64,000 nt of DNA. It comes from Shewanella vesiculosa. Lineage in GTDB: Bacteria > Pseudomonadota > Gammaproteobacteria > Enterobacterales > Shewanellaceae. Where the stretch lies: NCBI RefSeq assembly GCF_021560015.1, contig NZ_CP073588.1, positions 2,852,001-2,916,000 on the forward strand. The letters are read 5' to 3'. The position numbers and the translations under genes were made by a program. Under the pieces are notes generated by a model. That model saw nothing but the letters and a program-made list of their open reading frames with translations, did not search any database and was not told the DNA's origin. This document shows, one piece after another, positions 36,180 through 46,459 of this stretch; positions within the stretch are counted from its first letter, which is position 1, and each line of letters starts with the position of its first letter.

Positions 36180-37673
36180 CTACGCACTACAATATTGATT
36201 ACGTCCTGACTGTTTAGCTTTGAATAACGCAGCATCGGCACGTTCAAAGCACGCTTCTATGGGTTCACCCTCACCCAGCAGAGCAATCCCGAAGCTGCAA
36301 GTCACTTTGATATCGTTATAAAAATGAAAATAAGTGAGTTCATCGGTAATTCTTTGGCATAGCTCTTGGGCATTGATCAACTGCACATGCTGGCAAACGA
36401 TGACAAACTCTTCACCGCCCCATCTGGCGACAACATCACGCTCTCTCACTGAAGTTTGCAGTACTTGGGCAACCTGGACCAATATTTTGTCACCAATAGC
36501 GTGTCCATGTTTGTCGTTTATTGCTTTGAAAAGGTCGATATCTATAATAATTAAGCCAATATTATTATGGTGATTTTGCTCAGTAGGAGCTTGTCTCGTA
36601 TCGAGAAATGTTTGGTTGAAGTATTGACGATTATACAATTTTGTTAGTGGATCGTGTTGAGCCAAAAAGTCTAAATCACTATTTTTTTGCTCAAGTTGTA
36701 ATTGTAATTGCTGTAACTGTTTATTGTTTGCCTCTAAATGAACATTGTACTTACCGATTGATATTGTGCGGTACAGGAGAAATAAAATAAATGTCCCTAA
36801 TGCCGTTAGCACAGGGATCACTAGGCTATAATCAATATCTTCTATCACGGTAATATTGTGCCATTTCTTATAAATTGCAATATGATCGGCTTGGGTGATT
36901 TTTGCCAATCCTGCATTAATCTGTGGCAATAAATCTTGCTTTGCGTGAATAACCCCCATGCGTAATTCATCTTCAGGCCCTCCCCAACCCGCTATTTTAA
37001 GCGAGGTTAAACCCTGTTGTTGAATATATGCATTAACAGAAAACATTGATCCAACAAATACATCAGCCTCACCATTCGCGACTTTTTCCAACCCTTGGCG
37101 CTCACTATTAGTCAATATAGTATTGATATTGGGGTAATACTGTTGGATGTACTCGACTAAGCGATAATCTTTGGGGATGGCCAATAAGCGGTCGCCGATA
37201 TTTTCAAAACCTTGTAGAAAGGGTTGCGACTTCAACGACACCAGTACATTTGGCGATTTAAAAAAGACCTCACTAAAGTAGAGATATTGGTCGCGCTTTG
37301 GCGTTTGATTTAAAATAGGGGTTAACTCACATCGACCTTGTTTGAGTAATTCTAAACTCTGCCTCCAAGAGGTTGTCGGGACTAACATAAAAGTTAAACC
37401 GGTATACTTTGTCAATAAGGCTAAATAGTCAGAGGAAACACCAGTATGACGACCATCGACGATAGCTTCATAAGGTAACCAATCGGGATCAACACAATAG
37501 CGGACGACATTACGGCTTTGTGAGTCGATTAAAGGCTGCACTTCGAGCACAGAAGCGCTGGCATGCTTAGTGTTGAACAGATTAACCAATATCAACAGCA
37601 TGACCAATAACACGCTAGATATTTCAGGCAAACTCAACCTTCTCAATAGTATGCTCCACCCATTATGACTCAA
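36180..37673 (-). CDS. Diguanylate cyclase with periplasmic solute-binding (SBP3) sensor
   Basis: This 497-residue membrane enzyme makes c-di-GMP from GTP. Order: signal anchor (about 17-38), periplasmic type-3 solute-binding domain (about 55-275, with VRYCVDPDWLPYEAIVDGRH and QGRCELTPILNQTP), membrane helix (about 285-305), short coiled coil, GGDEF domain (about 340-497). The active site is GGEEF at 419-423 with RERD (410-413) as the product-inhibition I-site, so catalysis and feedback are both expected. The sensor probably binds an amino acid or similar small ligand. It lies between fusA2 and the accADC-like gene, all on one strand but with long gaps. Confidence 0.92.
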   Translation of the reverse strand: MSHNGWSILLRRLSLPEISSVLLVMLLILVNLFNTKHASASVLEVQPLIDSQSRNVVRYCVDPDWLPYEAIVDGRHTGVSSDYLALLTKYTGLTFMLVPTTSWRQSLELLKQGRCELTPILNQTPKRDQYLYFSEVFFKSPNVLVSLKSQPFLQGFENIGDRLLAIPKDYRLVEYIQQYYPNINTILTNSERQGLEKVANGEADVFVGSMFSVNAYIQQQGLTSLKIAGWGGPEDELRMGVIHAKQDLLPQINAGLAKITQADHIAIYKKWHNITVIEDIDYSLVIPVLTALGTFILFLLYRTISIGKYNVHLEANNKQLQQLQLQLEQKNSDLDFLAQHDPLTKLYNRQYFNQTFLDTRQAPTEQNHHNNIGLIIIDIDLFKAINDKHGHAIGDKILVQVAQVLQTSVRERDVVARWGGEEFVIVCQHVQLINAQELCQRITDELTYFHFYNDIKVTCSFGIALLGEGEPIEACFERADAALFKAKQSGRNQYCSA

Positions 37674-37734
37674 GAAAATGGTCGAAAAAGAAGTGTATAC
37701 GCTATTGAGTGTATGACAACATACCCAAATATGA

Positions 37735-37765
37735 CAAAAAAATACCCGCCAAATGGCGGGTATTT
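37735..37765 (-). terminator. Terminator after the fused carboxylase gene
   Basis: On the minus strand, stem aaatacccgcc/ggcgggtattt is followed by further T residues, 24 bases past the stop. Confidence 0.88.
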
Positions 37766-37788
37766 CATTTACTGATCAATTATAGGTA

Positions 37789-40700
37789 TTAAGCTTCGAC
37801 TGGCGATATCACAAATAGTAAGTCGCCTTGTGAAACTTGCTGGCCATTGCTATTGAGAATACGTTCAATGCGATACTGTTGGTCTTCAGGATATAACACA
37901 CCCGTTTGACGATTAAAGCCCGCTAACGTCAGTTGCGAGAACATCTTCATTGCTTCCATCAACGCCAATGTCTGTTCAACTGTAACAATGTCACCTTCTT
38001 TTACAAAGTCAGCTTCACCCGGTGCTGGAGAGGTATAGAAAATACCAGCCCCCTGAGCCATAACCTTCAACTCGTTACTTTCACCAACACGTAATGATTC
38101 AGTATCAACCTCAATCGCTTCTGCTGCCGCTTCCATTTCTGCAATCAGTGCAGGTATATCTAACTCAGCCATTAAACGTGGCAAGTAGTTAGTGTCATAT
38201 ACCCCTTCGTTGAAGGTTGGATCTTTAAGGATAAGCTTTAACAATGGAATGTTAGTCGCAATACCTTTAATCACTACGCTATCGAGGTACGCATACATTT
38301 TAGATACAACGTCGGCACGGTCAGTACCACGTATAATGATCTGGGCGATCAAACTATCATAGTATGGCGATACTTCTTTGCCAGCAGCGGCAATCGAAAT
38401 AATTTCAACATCATCACGCTGAGGCAATACACATTCAGTGATTTTACCTGGATTCGGAATAAGCTGCAGAATACCATGGCTATCAAGCGCTGCTTTTTCC
38501 GCCGTTACGCGCACTTCCATGGCGTAACCTTGGTCAACAGGCTCAAGCTTCTCAATTGAACGGCCAGCAGCAATATCAAACTGCGCGCTAACAATATCGA
38601 TACCTGATGTCGCTTCTGTCACCGGATGCTCAACTTGCAGACGTGTATTCATTTCCATGAAGTACACTTCGTTAGCATCTAGGTTATAGATAAACTCAAC
38701 AGTCCCTGCGCCCATATAATCGGTTACTTCGCCTAACGCACGTGTATATTCCATCACACGTTGCTTCAGCTCTTCAGGCAACATAGTTGAACCTGATTCT
38801 TCGATTACTTTTTGGTTATTGCGCTGTACTGAACAGTCACGAATACCCAATACTTTGGTATTACCAAACTTGTCACGCAGTAACTGCACTTCAATATGAC
38901 GTAATGAGGTAACGTATTTTTCTAAATACAAATCACCATTGCCAAATGCAGCAGCAGCTTCGGTGGCGGTTTTTTGGAACAAACCAATCATGTCTTCAGG
39001 ACGTTTCACAACCTGAATACCTTTACCACCACCACCTTGTACCGCTTTTAGCAGCACAGGATAACCAATCTCAGATGCTACGTTTACGGCTTGCTCTGCG
39101 TTAGTCAAAATACCATGACTACCAGGCACAACTGGCACATTTTGCGATTGAGAAGTATGGATAGCATTAGACTTGTTACCCATTGTGGTCATTGAATGCA
39201 CACTAGGACCAACAAAGTTAACCCCATTGTTGACACACAATGCTGCAAACTGCGGACTTTCTGATAAGAAACCGATACCAGGATGTAACGCGTCAACATT
39301 TTCATATTCAGCGACTTTCAAGACTGAGTAAGCATTAAGGTAACTTTCATCTGAAGTATTACCACCAATACATACAAGCTTATCTGTATCTTTCAGCATA
39401 TCTGCTGGAACAGATGTCATGTCAGGATCTGAAGCCACCAACACCACATTAATATTGTTGTCGTGAGCTTTACGGATCAATTTAACAGCCGTACAACCAC
39501 GAGCATGTACCAACACTTTATGAATAGGCTTCATCAGTGCACGAGGATCATTTTGGACAATGACGTCCTCTAACTCAATCACTTCAGGCACTAGCGTCGA
39601 CAATGCTTTACTGATCACGTCTTCGATCTTCATTGTCGGTAATGGCATGAGTGGATCAATACCCGACAACTGAGTGTCTAAGGTGTCACTAAATGGATTA
39701 TGAACTAACCCAGTCATGGCACCTGGCACTTTAGACAAATAGTTAGACAGTGTTGCTGTTGATGGTAAGTACGCAGGTACCACCATTTGGCCAGCAAACG
39801 GCATGTTGGTGCCAGACAAATAGTAAGTCTGTACTAACGGATGAGTCACGAAACTGGCTTGAGCACCACCCGTACAATCACCAAAACCAAACATTAATAC
39901 AGGTAATTCGTTATCACGAATAAAGCGTGTAATACGGTCATTCACAACCGCCATTGAAAACAATGCTGCCGCGCCTTCTTTGGTTTGCATGCCACCAGAA
40001 CTGATGAAACAAATAACCGGAAGTTTGCGCTTAGCACATTCGATGAGTAGCGAACTGAATTTTTCAGCACTGGCCATATCAAATGCACCGGCTTGGAATG
40101 CGGTATTTGAAACCGCAACACCAACACGTAACTTACTGCCGTTATTATTAAAATCAGCTAGACCGGTAATTAAACCGCAAGGACGGATCTTTTTATCAAT
40201 AGCGTCTTCAATCGATAAACGGAAACCTGGGAAGTTAAGCATGTTAGCTGACATTTTGTCGGCATCAATTTCATCAAACTTATTAAAGAATTGTTTGATG
40301 ATATTTTCCCATGCCATCTTGCCTTGTTTTTTCTCTTCACGAAGCACTTTTAGGATCAGTAAGTCTTGGTAACCCATGGTTAAGCGGTTCCAGAAATCCT
40401 TACGACGGCCAATACGCACAGGGTTAATGGTGCCGGTATATTTGTCATGATCGTCTTCACTGTCGAAATATTCAGGCAATAAACGTTCGAAGAAGTACGT
40501 CAAAATAACAAATAAAGAATCGTTTAACTGTGGGAAACCGACACTCTTCCATTGCTCTACACGCGTTAACAATTCTGCACGATTCGATTGATCCATGAAG
40601 TATTTTAACCACTTATAGAACTTACTCTTGTCGTTAGCTTTGTCACTTGTCGATAATGCGTTATCAATAGATTTATGCAGTAACTTATCCACCGACTCGC

Positions 40701-42342
40701 GAGATAAGCTTTTTGACATCATGGCTTCTTTCGAAATTGATGCCAAGCTACCTACAACATTGTCATATAACGCATTAAAAATAAGCACGTTATGACACTG
40801 CCAAATAAAGTCTGCACGTAATTCATCATTAACCACAATATCTAACACAGTAAGTTGGCTAAGCTCAGGCCACGGCGCTTGTGTTGTAGACTTAGGCAAT
40901 GACTCTAAATGTTTAATTAAGCCATTGAAGTTGTTAGCAGCATTACTTTTCCAACGATGGTATAACGACCAACCAATGTTAAATAACAACGCTTTACGCG
41001 CTTTTTTATAGTTCTCTTTTGGTTCACCCAAAATAAAACGAGTAATGACGTTACGCTCGGCAGAAATATCTTTACGTTTAGCGCTAAAGGTACCCCAAAG
41101 CTTATTCAGTTCTTCATCATAAACTAACTTATCTGGGTTGGTTAACCACGCTTGGAACACACGTTCCTGCTCTTGCTTAATGCGCGCTAACAAGTCACCT
41201 TCTGGCACGCTCACTTTTGATAAGCGACCATACTGTTCTTGTGAGATTGAATGAATACGGCTACGTAAGGTCAAATAACGTAAATAACGATATGCACTAC
41301 CAAAAATATTGTGGTACATGGTCGGGTTATTGGCGACAGACAAGCGAGTATTATTTTCAAGCGTCAGTAAATTAGCCGACGGCGCTAAAAAGCGCTGCAA
41401 ACTACGATCGTAATGATCTTTTAAATCGGTAGATTCACGCACAAAATTCATTGCTGCACGTTCAACAGCTTCAATAGCACTGATAATCGCACGACGGAAA
41501 TTATGCTGACGCTCATCTTTATCTGATGGAGTGAAATCGATAATGCCGTCAATACAGCCTGCGGTATATAACTCTTCTGGAGAAACGCCAACAGACTTAG
41601 CACATTCCTGCCATGACAAGTTGTACTTGCGCGCAATGCTTTGCAAACCTTGTGGCTGGATAGTGTTAAAAATACCGTCTCGTACAGACAATAAAATATT
41701 AGCTGCCGCTAATGGAATAGCACCACCTGAGTAACCTGCACCAATCACAATACCGACTGTCGGCACATCAACATTGGCACTTTCAGCAATCGCTTTAGAA
41801 ATGGTATGCGCTTGGTTTTGACTATTGGCAATTTCGCCAGCATCAGCACCAGGAGTATCAATAAGATATACAATAGGCATAGACAATTCGGCGAAATGGC
41901 GAATCGCTTTACAGGCTGCAAGATGATGCTCTGGCATCCATGCGCCATTGGCGGTAGTTCGTTCCTGCGCGATAAAACCAATACGGCGAGTACGCGTGCC
42001 AAAGTTAAGTTCCACTTCAGCACGATAAAACGGTCCGATGTGACTTTCGGCAATAATCTTGCCTTTTAAGTCAGCGATCATACGCTTCGCACCAGGGCGG
42101 GTTTTATCCAAGGTTGGTTGGATAACTTTATTGACGTAACCGTCAACGTCTAGAGATGCCAAACTTTTCAAGTTTGATTGAATCGCATCTTCTGTTAATA
42201 GCCCTTTCACTTCTTCAGATAAACTCTGCTTGTTATGAGCAGGAAATAATGAAAAGTCTTTAGCCAAGTGTTCAGCTTGTAAAAAAAGTGGGTCAGCCGA
42301 TAGTGCTTGAGTCTTGTTAGCGGGCTGCTTTTTGCTGGTCAT
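37789..42342 (-). CDS. accADC: Single-chain biotin-dependent acyl-CoA carboxylase (AccA-AccD-AccC-BCCP fusion)
   Basis: This 1517-residue enzyme has all carboxylase parts in one chain. A carboxyltransferase-alpha-like domain comes first (about 60-290: YLIDTPGADAGEIANSQNQ, IVIGAGYSGGAIPLA). A helical middle of unknown role covers about 300-690. A carboxyltransferase-beta-like domain follows (about 715-900: CFISSGGMQTKEGAAALFSM). Biotin carboxylase is at about 955-1400 (QGGGGKGIQVV, YFMEMNTRLQVEHPVTE). A biotinyl domain ends the chain, with EAMKM (biotinyl Lys 1466). No zinc ribbon is seen in the beta part. The order CTalpha-CTbeta-BC-BCCP is unusual. Shewanella homologues are annotated as multifunctional acetyl-CoA carboxylase; the true acyl-CoA substrate is unproven. 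A divergent LysR gene is the likely regulator. Confidence 0.88.
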   Translation of the reverse strand: MTSKKQPANKTQALSADPLFLQAEHLAKDFSLFPAHNKQSLSEEVKGLLTEDAIQSNLKSLASLDVDGYVNKVIQPTLDKTRPGAKRMIADLKGKIIAESHIGPFYRAEVELNFGTRTRRIGFIAQERTTANGAWMPEHHLAACKAIRHFAELSMPIVYLIDTPGADAGEIANSQNQAHTISKAIAESANVDVPTVGIVIGAGYSGGAIPLAAANILLSVRDGIFNTIQPQGLQSIARKYNLSWQECAKSVGVSPEELYTAGCIDGIIDFTPSDKDERQHNFRRAIISAIEAVERAAMNFVRESTDLKDHYDRSLQRFLAPSANLLTLENNTRLSVANNPTMYHNIFGSAYRYLRYLTLRSRIHSISQEQYGRLSKVSVPEGDLLARIKQEQERVFQAWLTNPDKLVYDEELNKLWGTFSAKRKDISAERNVITRFILGEPKENYKKARKALLFNIGWSLYHRWKSNAANNFNGLIKHLESLPKSTTQAPWPELSQLTVLDIVVNDELRADFIWQCHNVLIFNALYDNVVGSLASISKEAMMSKSLSRESVDKLLHKSIDNALSTSDKANDKSKFYKWLKYFMDQSNRAELLTRVEQWKSVGFPQLNDSLFVILTYFFERLLPEYFDSEDDHDKYTGTINPVRIGRRKDFWNRLTMGYQDLLILKVLREEKKQGKMAWENIIKQFFNKFDEIDADKMSANMLNFPGFRLSIEDAIDKKIRPCGLITGLADFNNNGSKLRVGVAVSNTAFQAGAFDMASAEKFSSLLIECAKRKLPVICFISSGGMQTKEGAAALFSMAVVNDRITRFIRDNELPVLMFGFGDCTGGAQASFVTHPLVQTYYLSGTNMPFAGQMVVPAYLPSTATLSNYLSKVPGAMTGLVHNPFSDTLDTQLSGIDPLMPLPTMKIEDVISKALSTLVPEVIELEDVIVQNDPRALMKPIHKVLVHARGCTAVKLIRKAHDNNINVVLVASDPDMTSVPADMLKDTDKLVCIGGNTSDESYLNAYSVLKVAEYENVDALHPGIGFLSESPQFAALCVNNGVNFVGPSVHSMTTMGNKSNAIHTSQSQNVPVVPGSHGILTNAEQAVNVASEIGYPVLLKAVQGGGGKGIQVVKRPEDMIGLFQKTATEAAAAFGNGDLYLEKYVTSLRHIEVQLLRDKFGNTKVLGIRDCSVQRNNQKVIEESGSTMLPEELKQRVMEYTRALGEVTDYMGAGTVEFIYNLDANEVYFMEMNTRLQVEHPVTEATSGIDIVSAQFDIAAGRSIEKLEPVDQGYAMEVRVTAEKAALDSHGILQLIPNPGKITECVLPQRDDVEIISIAAAGKEVSPYYDSLIAQIIIRGTDRADVVSKMYAYLDSVVIKGIATNIPLLKLILKDPTFNEGVYDTNYLPRLMAELDIPALIAEMEAAAEAIEVDTESLRVGESNELKVMAQGAGIFYTSPAPGEADFVKEGDIVTVEQTLALMEAMKMFSQLTLAGFNRQTGVLYPEDQQYRIERILNSNGQQVSQGDLLFVISPVEA

Positions 42343-42471
42343 CCTTAGATCCTCTGCTTATATAGCCTCTGAAAATTTTTTTTAGCTTGTAAATATAACT
42401 TTGTTAATGGGTAAATTACCATATAAACTAGCTTGGACGCTTTGTTCCATAAATGAGACAGTGAGGTTTGA

Positions 42472-43383
42472 ATGCCCGATTTGAACGGTATGATGCTGTT
42501 TGCAGCCGTTGTTAGAGCAAAAGGATTCTCTCAGGCAGCACGAGAGATCGGACAACCTAAATCAACCATTAGTCGTAAAGTTGCGCAATTAGAAGAACAA
42601 CTCGGAGTGCGGTTACTGCAACGAGACACCCGAAATTTAAGCCTGACTCAAGTTGGAGCATTATTTTTTCAGCACTGTGATTCTATTAGTCATGAAATTG
42701 AAGCGGCTAAAGCAACAATAGAAAACACCCATAATGATATTTCGGGCGCATTACGCATCGCCATTCCGGTGTCATTTTCACAAGATGTCATTGGTCATTT
42801 ATGCTCAAGTTTTATGCGACTTTATCCTAATATAGAACTGGATATTCAATTTACCGACAACGATGTTGGCCTAGTCGGTGAAGGTTACGATATCGCCATA
42901 AAATATGGGCCGCTGCAGTCGTCAGATCTTGTGGCCAGGTTATTATTTGAACGCCAGCCTATTTTGGTCGCAAGTCCGGGTTACATTAAAAAATTCAGTA
43001 GCCCTGCCACGCCACAAGAATTAACTCAGCACAATGGTATTTTACTCGGCACCACCTTGTCGGCACCCATTTGGGCATTAGGCAAAGGCAGCCGTAAGAT
43101 AATGGCGACCTTCAAACGTAAAGTGCGAGTGAACAGCGCCAGCATGGTAAAACGTTTAGCGTTAGATGATTATGGTATTGCTATGCTGTCGAACACGAGT
43201 TGTAAACAAGAGCTTGCAACCGGAAGCTTAGTGCCAATTTTACAAGAATGGCCAATGGAACCCTTTAAAGTCTATGGGGTCTATTCAAGTCGCCGTCAGC
43301 TAGCCAGTAACATTAGTGCTTTTTTAGACTTCTTCACCAAACGATATACCAGCCAAGAATCATTACATTCAATGATGAGTTAA
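42472..43383 (+). CDS. LysR-family regulator, divergent from the carboxylase
   Basis: This 303-residue LysR protein has an N-terminal HTH (LNGMMLFAAVVRAKGFSQAA, PKSTISRKVAQLEEQLG) and an effector domain starting ALRIAIPVSFSQDVIG. The pattern (GVRLLQRDTRNLSLTQVG, DIAIKYGPLQSSDLVARLL) places it in the large AaeR/DsdC-like group typified by YafC/CrgA. The 129-bp divergent gap suggests it controls the carboxylase gene and itself. Confidence 0.88.
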   Translation: MPDLNGMMLFAAVVRAKGFSQAAREIGQPKSTISRKVAQLEEQLGVRLLQRDTRNLSLTQVGALFFQHCDSISHEIEAAKATIENTHNDISGALRIAIPVSFSQDVIGHLCSSFMRLYPNIELDIQFTDNDVGLVGEGYDIAIKYGPLQSSDLVARLLFERQPILVASPGYIKKFSSPATPQELTQHNGILLGTTLSAPIWALGKGSRKIMATFKRKVRVNSASMVKRLALDDYGIAMLSNTSCKQELATGSLVPILQEWPMEPFKVYGVYSSRRQLASNISAFLDFFTKRYTSQESLHSMMS

Positions 43384-43470
43384 AGTTATATATTTAAAAA
43401 CATGTCGCCAGCAACTCTTGATTATTATTGATATGATTTAGCCTCAACAGCAGGGCGATTAACTGAATAA

Positions 43471-43517
43471 ATAACCTCAAATGGCCTAAACTAGCCGTTT
43501 GAGGTTATCTCGTTTTT
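43471..43517 (+). terminator. Terminator after the LysR gene
   Basis: Stem ataacctcaaa-tggc / gcc-gtttgaggttat with an 8-base loop is followed by ctcgttttt. Confidence 0.75.
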
Positions 43518-43696
43518 AGAGATGCATAATGCGAAACTTTCTCACTAAAAATCATTCTTATATCATTGGCATTACTTGCACTATTAAATCACCTAAGCAA
43601 CTGTGCTATAACTGTAAGTTAAAATATAGTTTATTGTTGAACAGCCTAAATAAAACTAACGCGTATTAGGATATGCATAATCCTAAAGGAACTATC

Positions 43697-44881
43697 ATGA
43701 TTAATCATAGTGCTTTTAAAATGTTAAGTTCATTGGCATTAGTCACCTTATCTGCTGCAGTTAACGCAGGACAACTCCCCAAAAATGTTGAAGAAATTCG
43801 CGTATTAAAGGCGGAACAAACCCTACCTCAGGTGGTTAATCGTTATCAAGCCATTAGTGATACCTTGGAGGTCAAGTTAGCTCAATCCACCGATGAATTA
43901 GCGGTGACAGAAATGGCAGCCCATCAAGGGCATAGATTATGGCAACAAGCTGTTAGGGATGTTCAGTCTGGACATAGTGATGATCGCTCCTTGTACTGGA
44001 GTCGATTAAGCATGCGTAAGGTCTTAAAACAAGACAAAGCAGGATTTAATCTTGCCGACTGGCAACGCGAGATTTTGGTCAAAGCGGTGGAGACATCCTC
44101 CCGTGGCTTTAGTGATATTGCATTTTCTTCCGACAGCCAAATTAATATCTTGGTCACTGGTTTTGATCCTTTTTTCCTTGACAAGGATATCGGCCAGAGT
44201 AATCCGTCAGGTTTAGCCGCTTTAGCTCTCGACGGTTATCATTTTGAAGTTAATGGAAAAAAAGTACAGATTGAAACTGTGATGATCCCAGTGAGATTTA
44301 GTGATTTTGATAATGGTATTATCGAATCCTTACTGACACCGTTTTATCGAGAGAACAGTGTTGACATGGTATTTACCATTAGCATGGGTCGTGATAATTT
44401 TGATATTGAACGCTTTCCTGGACGTAACCGCAGTGCAGAGGCACCAGATAATTTAAATGTATTAACTGGAGCAAGTCGCACCAATCCAAAAGCGCCGCTA
44501 TTTAACGGTGGCACTTCAAACGATGGGATATTAAATGGTCCTGAGTTTGTGCAATTCTCATTACCTGTAGAGGCGATGGCCGCGGTAAAAGGTCACTGGA
44601 GTGTTAATGATAACAATCAAGTTAGCAGCTTATCTCGGGGCCAATTTAAAGCATCATCACTGGCTGAATTACAAAATGAAATTTCTGTAGAAGGATCTGG
44701 TGGTGGCTATTTATCTAACGAAATATCCTATCGCAGTATTTTACTTCGAGATCAATTTAACTTGAATTTACCGGTAGGACACATTCATACTCCACGCATT
44801 AAAGGTTACGACTCGCAAGTAGAGTCAGACATTGTCGAGCAAATACGAGCCATGATAGCTGCGGCAGCGAGCACGCTATAA
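43697..44881 (+). CDS. Exported pyroglutamyl-peptidase-like (C15 fold) protein with Ser in place of catalytic Cys
   Basis: This 394-residue protein has a signal peptide (residues 1-24, ending AVNA), an N-terminal region of about 130 residues without known domain, and a Pcp-like domain. Family marks are ILVTGFDPFFLDKDIGQSNPSG, MGRDNFDIERFPGRNR (catalytic Glu region) and GHIHTPRI (catalytic His). At the catalytic Cys position (normally G-T-Y-x-C-N-x-x-x-Y) it reads GGYLSNEISY, so S340 replaces Cys. It may be non-catalytic, a Ser enzyme, or changed in function. ATG at 43697 has AAAGGA upstream; an ATG at 43673 is in frame. Single gene. Confidence 0.8.
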   Translation: MINHSAFKMLSSLALVTLSAAVNAGQLPKNVEEIRVLKAEQTLPQVVNRYQAISDTLEVKLAQSTDELAVTEMAAHQGHRLWQQAVRDVQSGHSDDRSLYWSRLSMRKVLKQDKAGFNLADWQREILVKAVETSSRGFSDIAFSSDSQINILVTGFDPFFLDKDIGQSNPSGLAALALDGYHFEVNGKKVQIETVMIPVRFSDFDNGIIESLLTPFYRENSVDMVFTISMGRDNFDIERFPGRNRSAEAPDNLNVLTGASRTNPKAPLFNGGTSNDGILNGPEFVQFSLPVEAMAAVKGHWSVNDNNQVSSLSRGQFKASSLAELQNEISVEGSGGGYLSNEISYRSILLRDQFNLNLPVGHIHTPRIKGYDSQVESDIVEQIRAMIAAAASTL

Positions 44882-44948
44882 TGTCGATACGCTAAATTAA
44901 CAGGCCAATACTTTACTTGCCTGAATCTTTCGTTAATCATTCAAGCAA

Positions 44949-45572
44949 GTGAAGCTACCCAAAATGTTTAAAAGTATTTTTAATCTCAGCCAACGCGCGC
45001 ACCAAGCGTTAACACAAGATATCCATACTAAGGAATCTTCATTATCAGCGCGCCCTCGCACCAAGCAACCACTAAACACGAGCGTTAGTAACCCCTTACA
45101 ACTGCAGATCTTGGCCAAAGTCGAAGCCGATTACCAGTTAGCCGAGCTGCATTTCAAACGCCAATTCCCCCGTCCTTGTGTGCATTTCAGCTTACGTGGA
45201 AAAAGCGCCGGCACAGCGCATTTACAAGCGAATAAATTACGCTTTAACCCGGTGTTACTGGCTGAAAACCCCGATATTTTTATTAACGAAGTTGTGCCAC
45301 ATGAAATTAGCCATTTAGTGTGTTTTCATCTGTTTGGTAAAGTAAAACCTCATGGTAAAGAATGGCAAAGCGTTATGCTGACAACATTTAATATTGCCCC
45401 CAAGACCACTCACCAACTCAATACTCAGTCTGTCAGTGGCCAACAGTTCGAATATTTTTGCGCCTGTGGCAGCATCCACTTAACCATAAGACGTCATAAC
45501 AGAATTGTCCGCGGCCAAACTCAATATCGCTGTCGCCGTTGCCAACAAACATTAAGCCCTTTTTCTCCTTAA
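44949..45572 (+). CDS. sprT: SprT family zinc-metalloprotease-like protein
   Basis: This is a SprT/Spartan-type protein. Zinc motif H-E-x-x-H (VVPHEISHLVCFHLFG) and a further His (KPHGKEWQ) form the metzincin-like site. A C-terminal zinc ribbon follows (FEYFCACGSIH, then YRCRRCQQTL). The frame starts with GTG at 44949; ATG at 44964 (MFKSIFNLSQ) is an equal or better start. The first gene of the conserved sprT-endA-rsmE-gshB block. Bacterial SprT function is not settled. Confidence 0.88.
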   Translation: MKLPKMFKSIFNLSQRAHQALTQDIHTKESSLSARPRTKQPLNTSVSNPLQLQILAKVEADYQLAELHFKRQFPRPCVHFSLRGKSAGTAHLQANKLRFNPVLLAENPDIFINEVVPHEISHLVCFHLFGKVKPHGKEWQSVMLTTFNIAPKTTHQLNTQSVSGQQFEYFCACGSIHLTIRRHNRIVRGQTQYRCRRCQQTLSPFSP

Positions 45573-45643
45573 ATATTATCAATTGCGTCATCGCATTCGA
45601 TGGCTTAACATCTGCCCAAATGACAGGCTAAGCCTGCGCTGTA

Positions 45644-46411
45644 ATGATGTTTTTGTTAATTTTAGGGTTTATTTTGCGCTTATCATCCACTCATTCTTGG
45701 TTATTTGGGGTGTCGCTACTGTGCGGCATTTTTTCATCAACACTTATTGCGGCAGAACACCCCAGTAGTTTCGGTAAAGCCAAAGCCATTGCCAAAAAGA
45801 TCTATCAGCAACACTTGCCACTCAACACCTTCTATTGCGGCTGTGATATCGCCATAGCAGGTAAATTATGGCAAGCGGATCATGCTAGCTGTGGCTATCT
45901 GGTTAGAAAACAAATTATTAGAGCCAACCGTATCGAATGGGAACACGTAGTCCCCGCCTGGGTATTTGGTCATCAACTGCAATGTTGGCAAGATGGCGGA
46001 CGTAAAAATTGTGGTAAAAACAACCCGCAATTTAAAAAAATGGAAGCCGATTTACATAACCTTGTGCCCGCTGTCGGTGAGGTCAATGGCGACCGCAGTA
46101 ACTTTAGGTTTAGTGATTGGGGCGGCAAAGCAGATCAGTACGGACAATGCGAGATGATTGTCGACTTTAAAGGCCGTAAAGTGCAGCCACCAAAAGGTGC
46201 AAGAGGGCCGATCGCTCGAACTTACCTTTATATGCAACAAACCTATGGTCTACAAATCAGCAGTAGCCAACAGAAATTGTTTAATGCATGGAACAAAATG
46301 CAACCGGTTAGCACCACAGAATGTCAACGCGACAGCTTAATCGCAGCTAACCAAGGTAATCATAATGATTTTGTATTCAAACAATGCCAAAATAACGGCT
46401 TAGTTCGATAA
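45644..46411 (+). CDS. endA: Endonuclease I
   Basis: This periplasmic or secreted DNA endonuclease, 255 residues, has an N-terminal signal (about 1-37, ending LIAAE). The catalytic segment is [21 protein letters not shown] (general base His in EWEHVVPA). Further conserved parts are [21 protein letters not shown] and [20 protein letters not shown]. Cysteines CGCDIA, CGY and CW-C indicate disulfides as in EndA/Vvn nucleases. It follows sprT and precedes rsmE. Confidence 0.93.
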   Translation: MMFLLILGFILRLSSTHSWLFGVSLLCGIFSSTLIAAEHPSSFGKAKAIAKKIYQQHLPLNTFYCGCDIAIAGKLWQADHASCGYLVRKQIIRANRIEWEHVVPAWVFGHQLQCWQDGGRKNCGKNNPQFKKMEADLHNLVPAVGEVNGDRSNFRFSDWGGKADQYGQCEMIVDFKGRKVQPPKGARGPIARTYLYMQQTYGLQISSSQQKLFNAWNKMQPVSTTECQRDSLIAANQGNHNDFVFKQCQNNGLVR

Positions 46412-46459
46412 TTGGCGATCAAGCTACCTTGAACAATTGATTAAATAAGGTCAACACTG

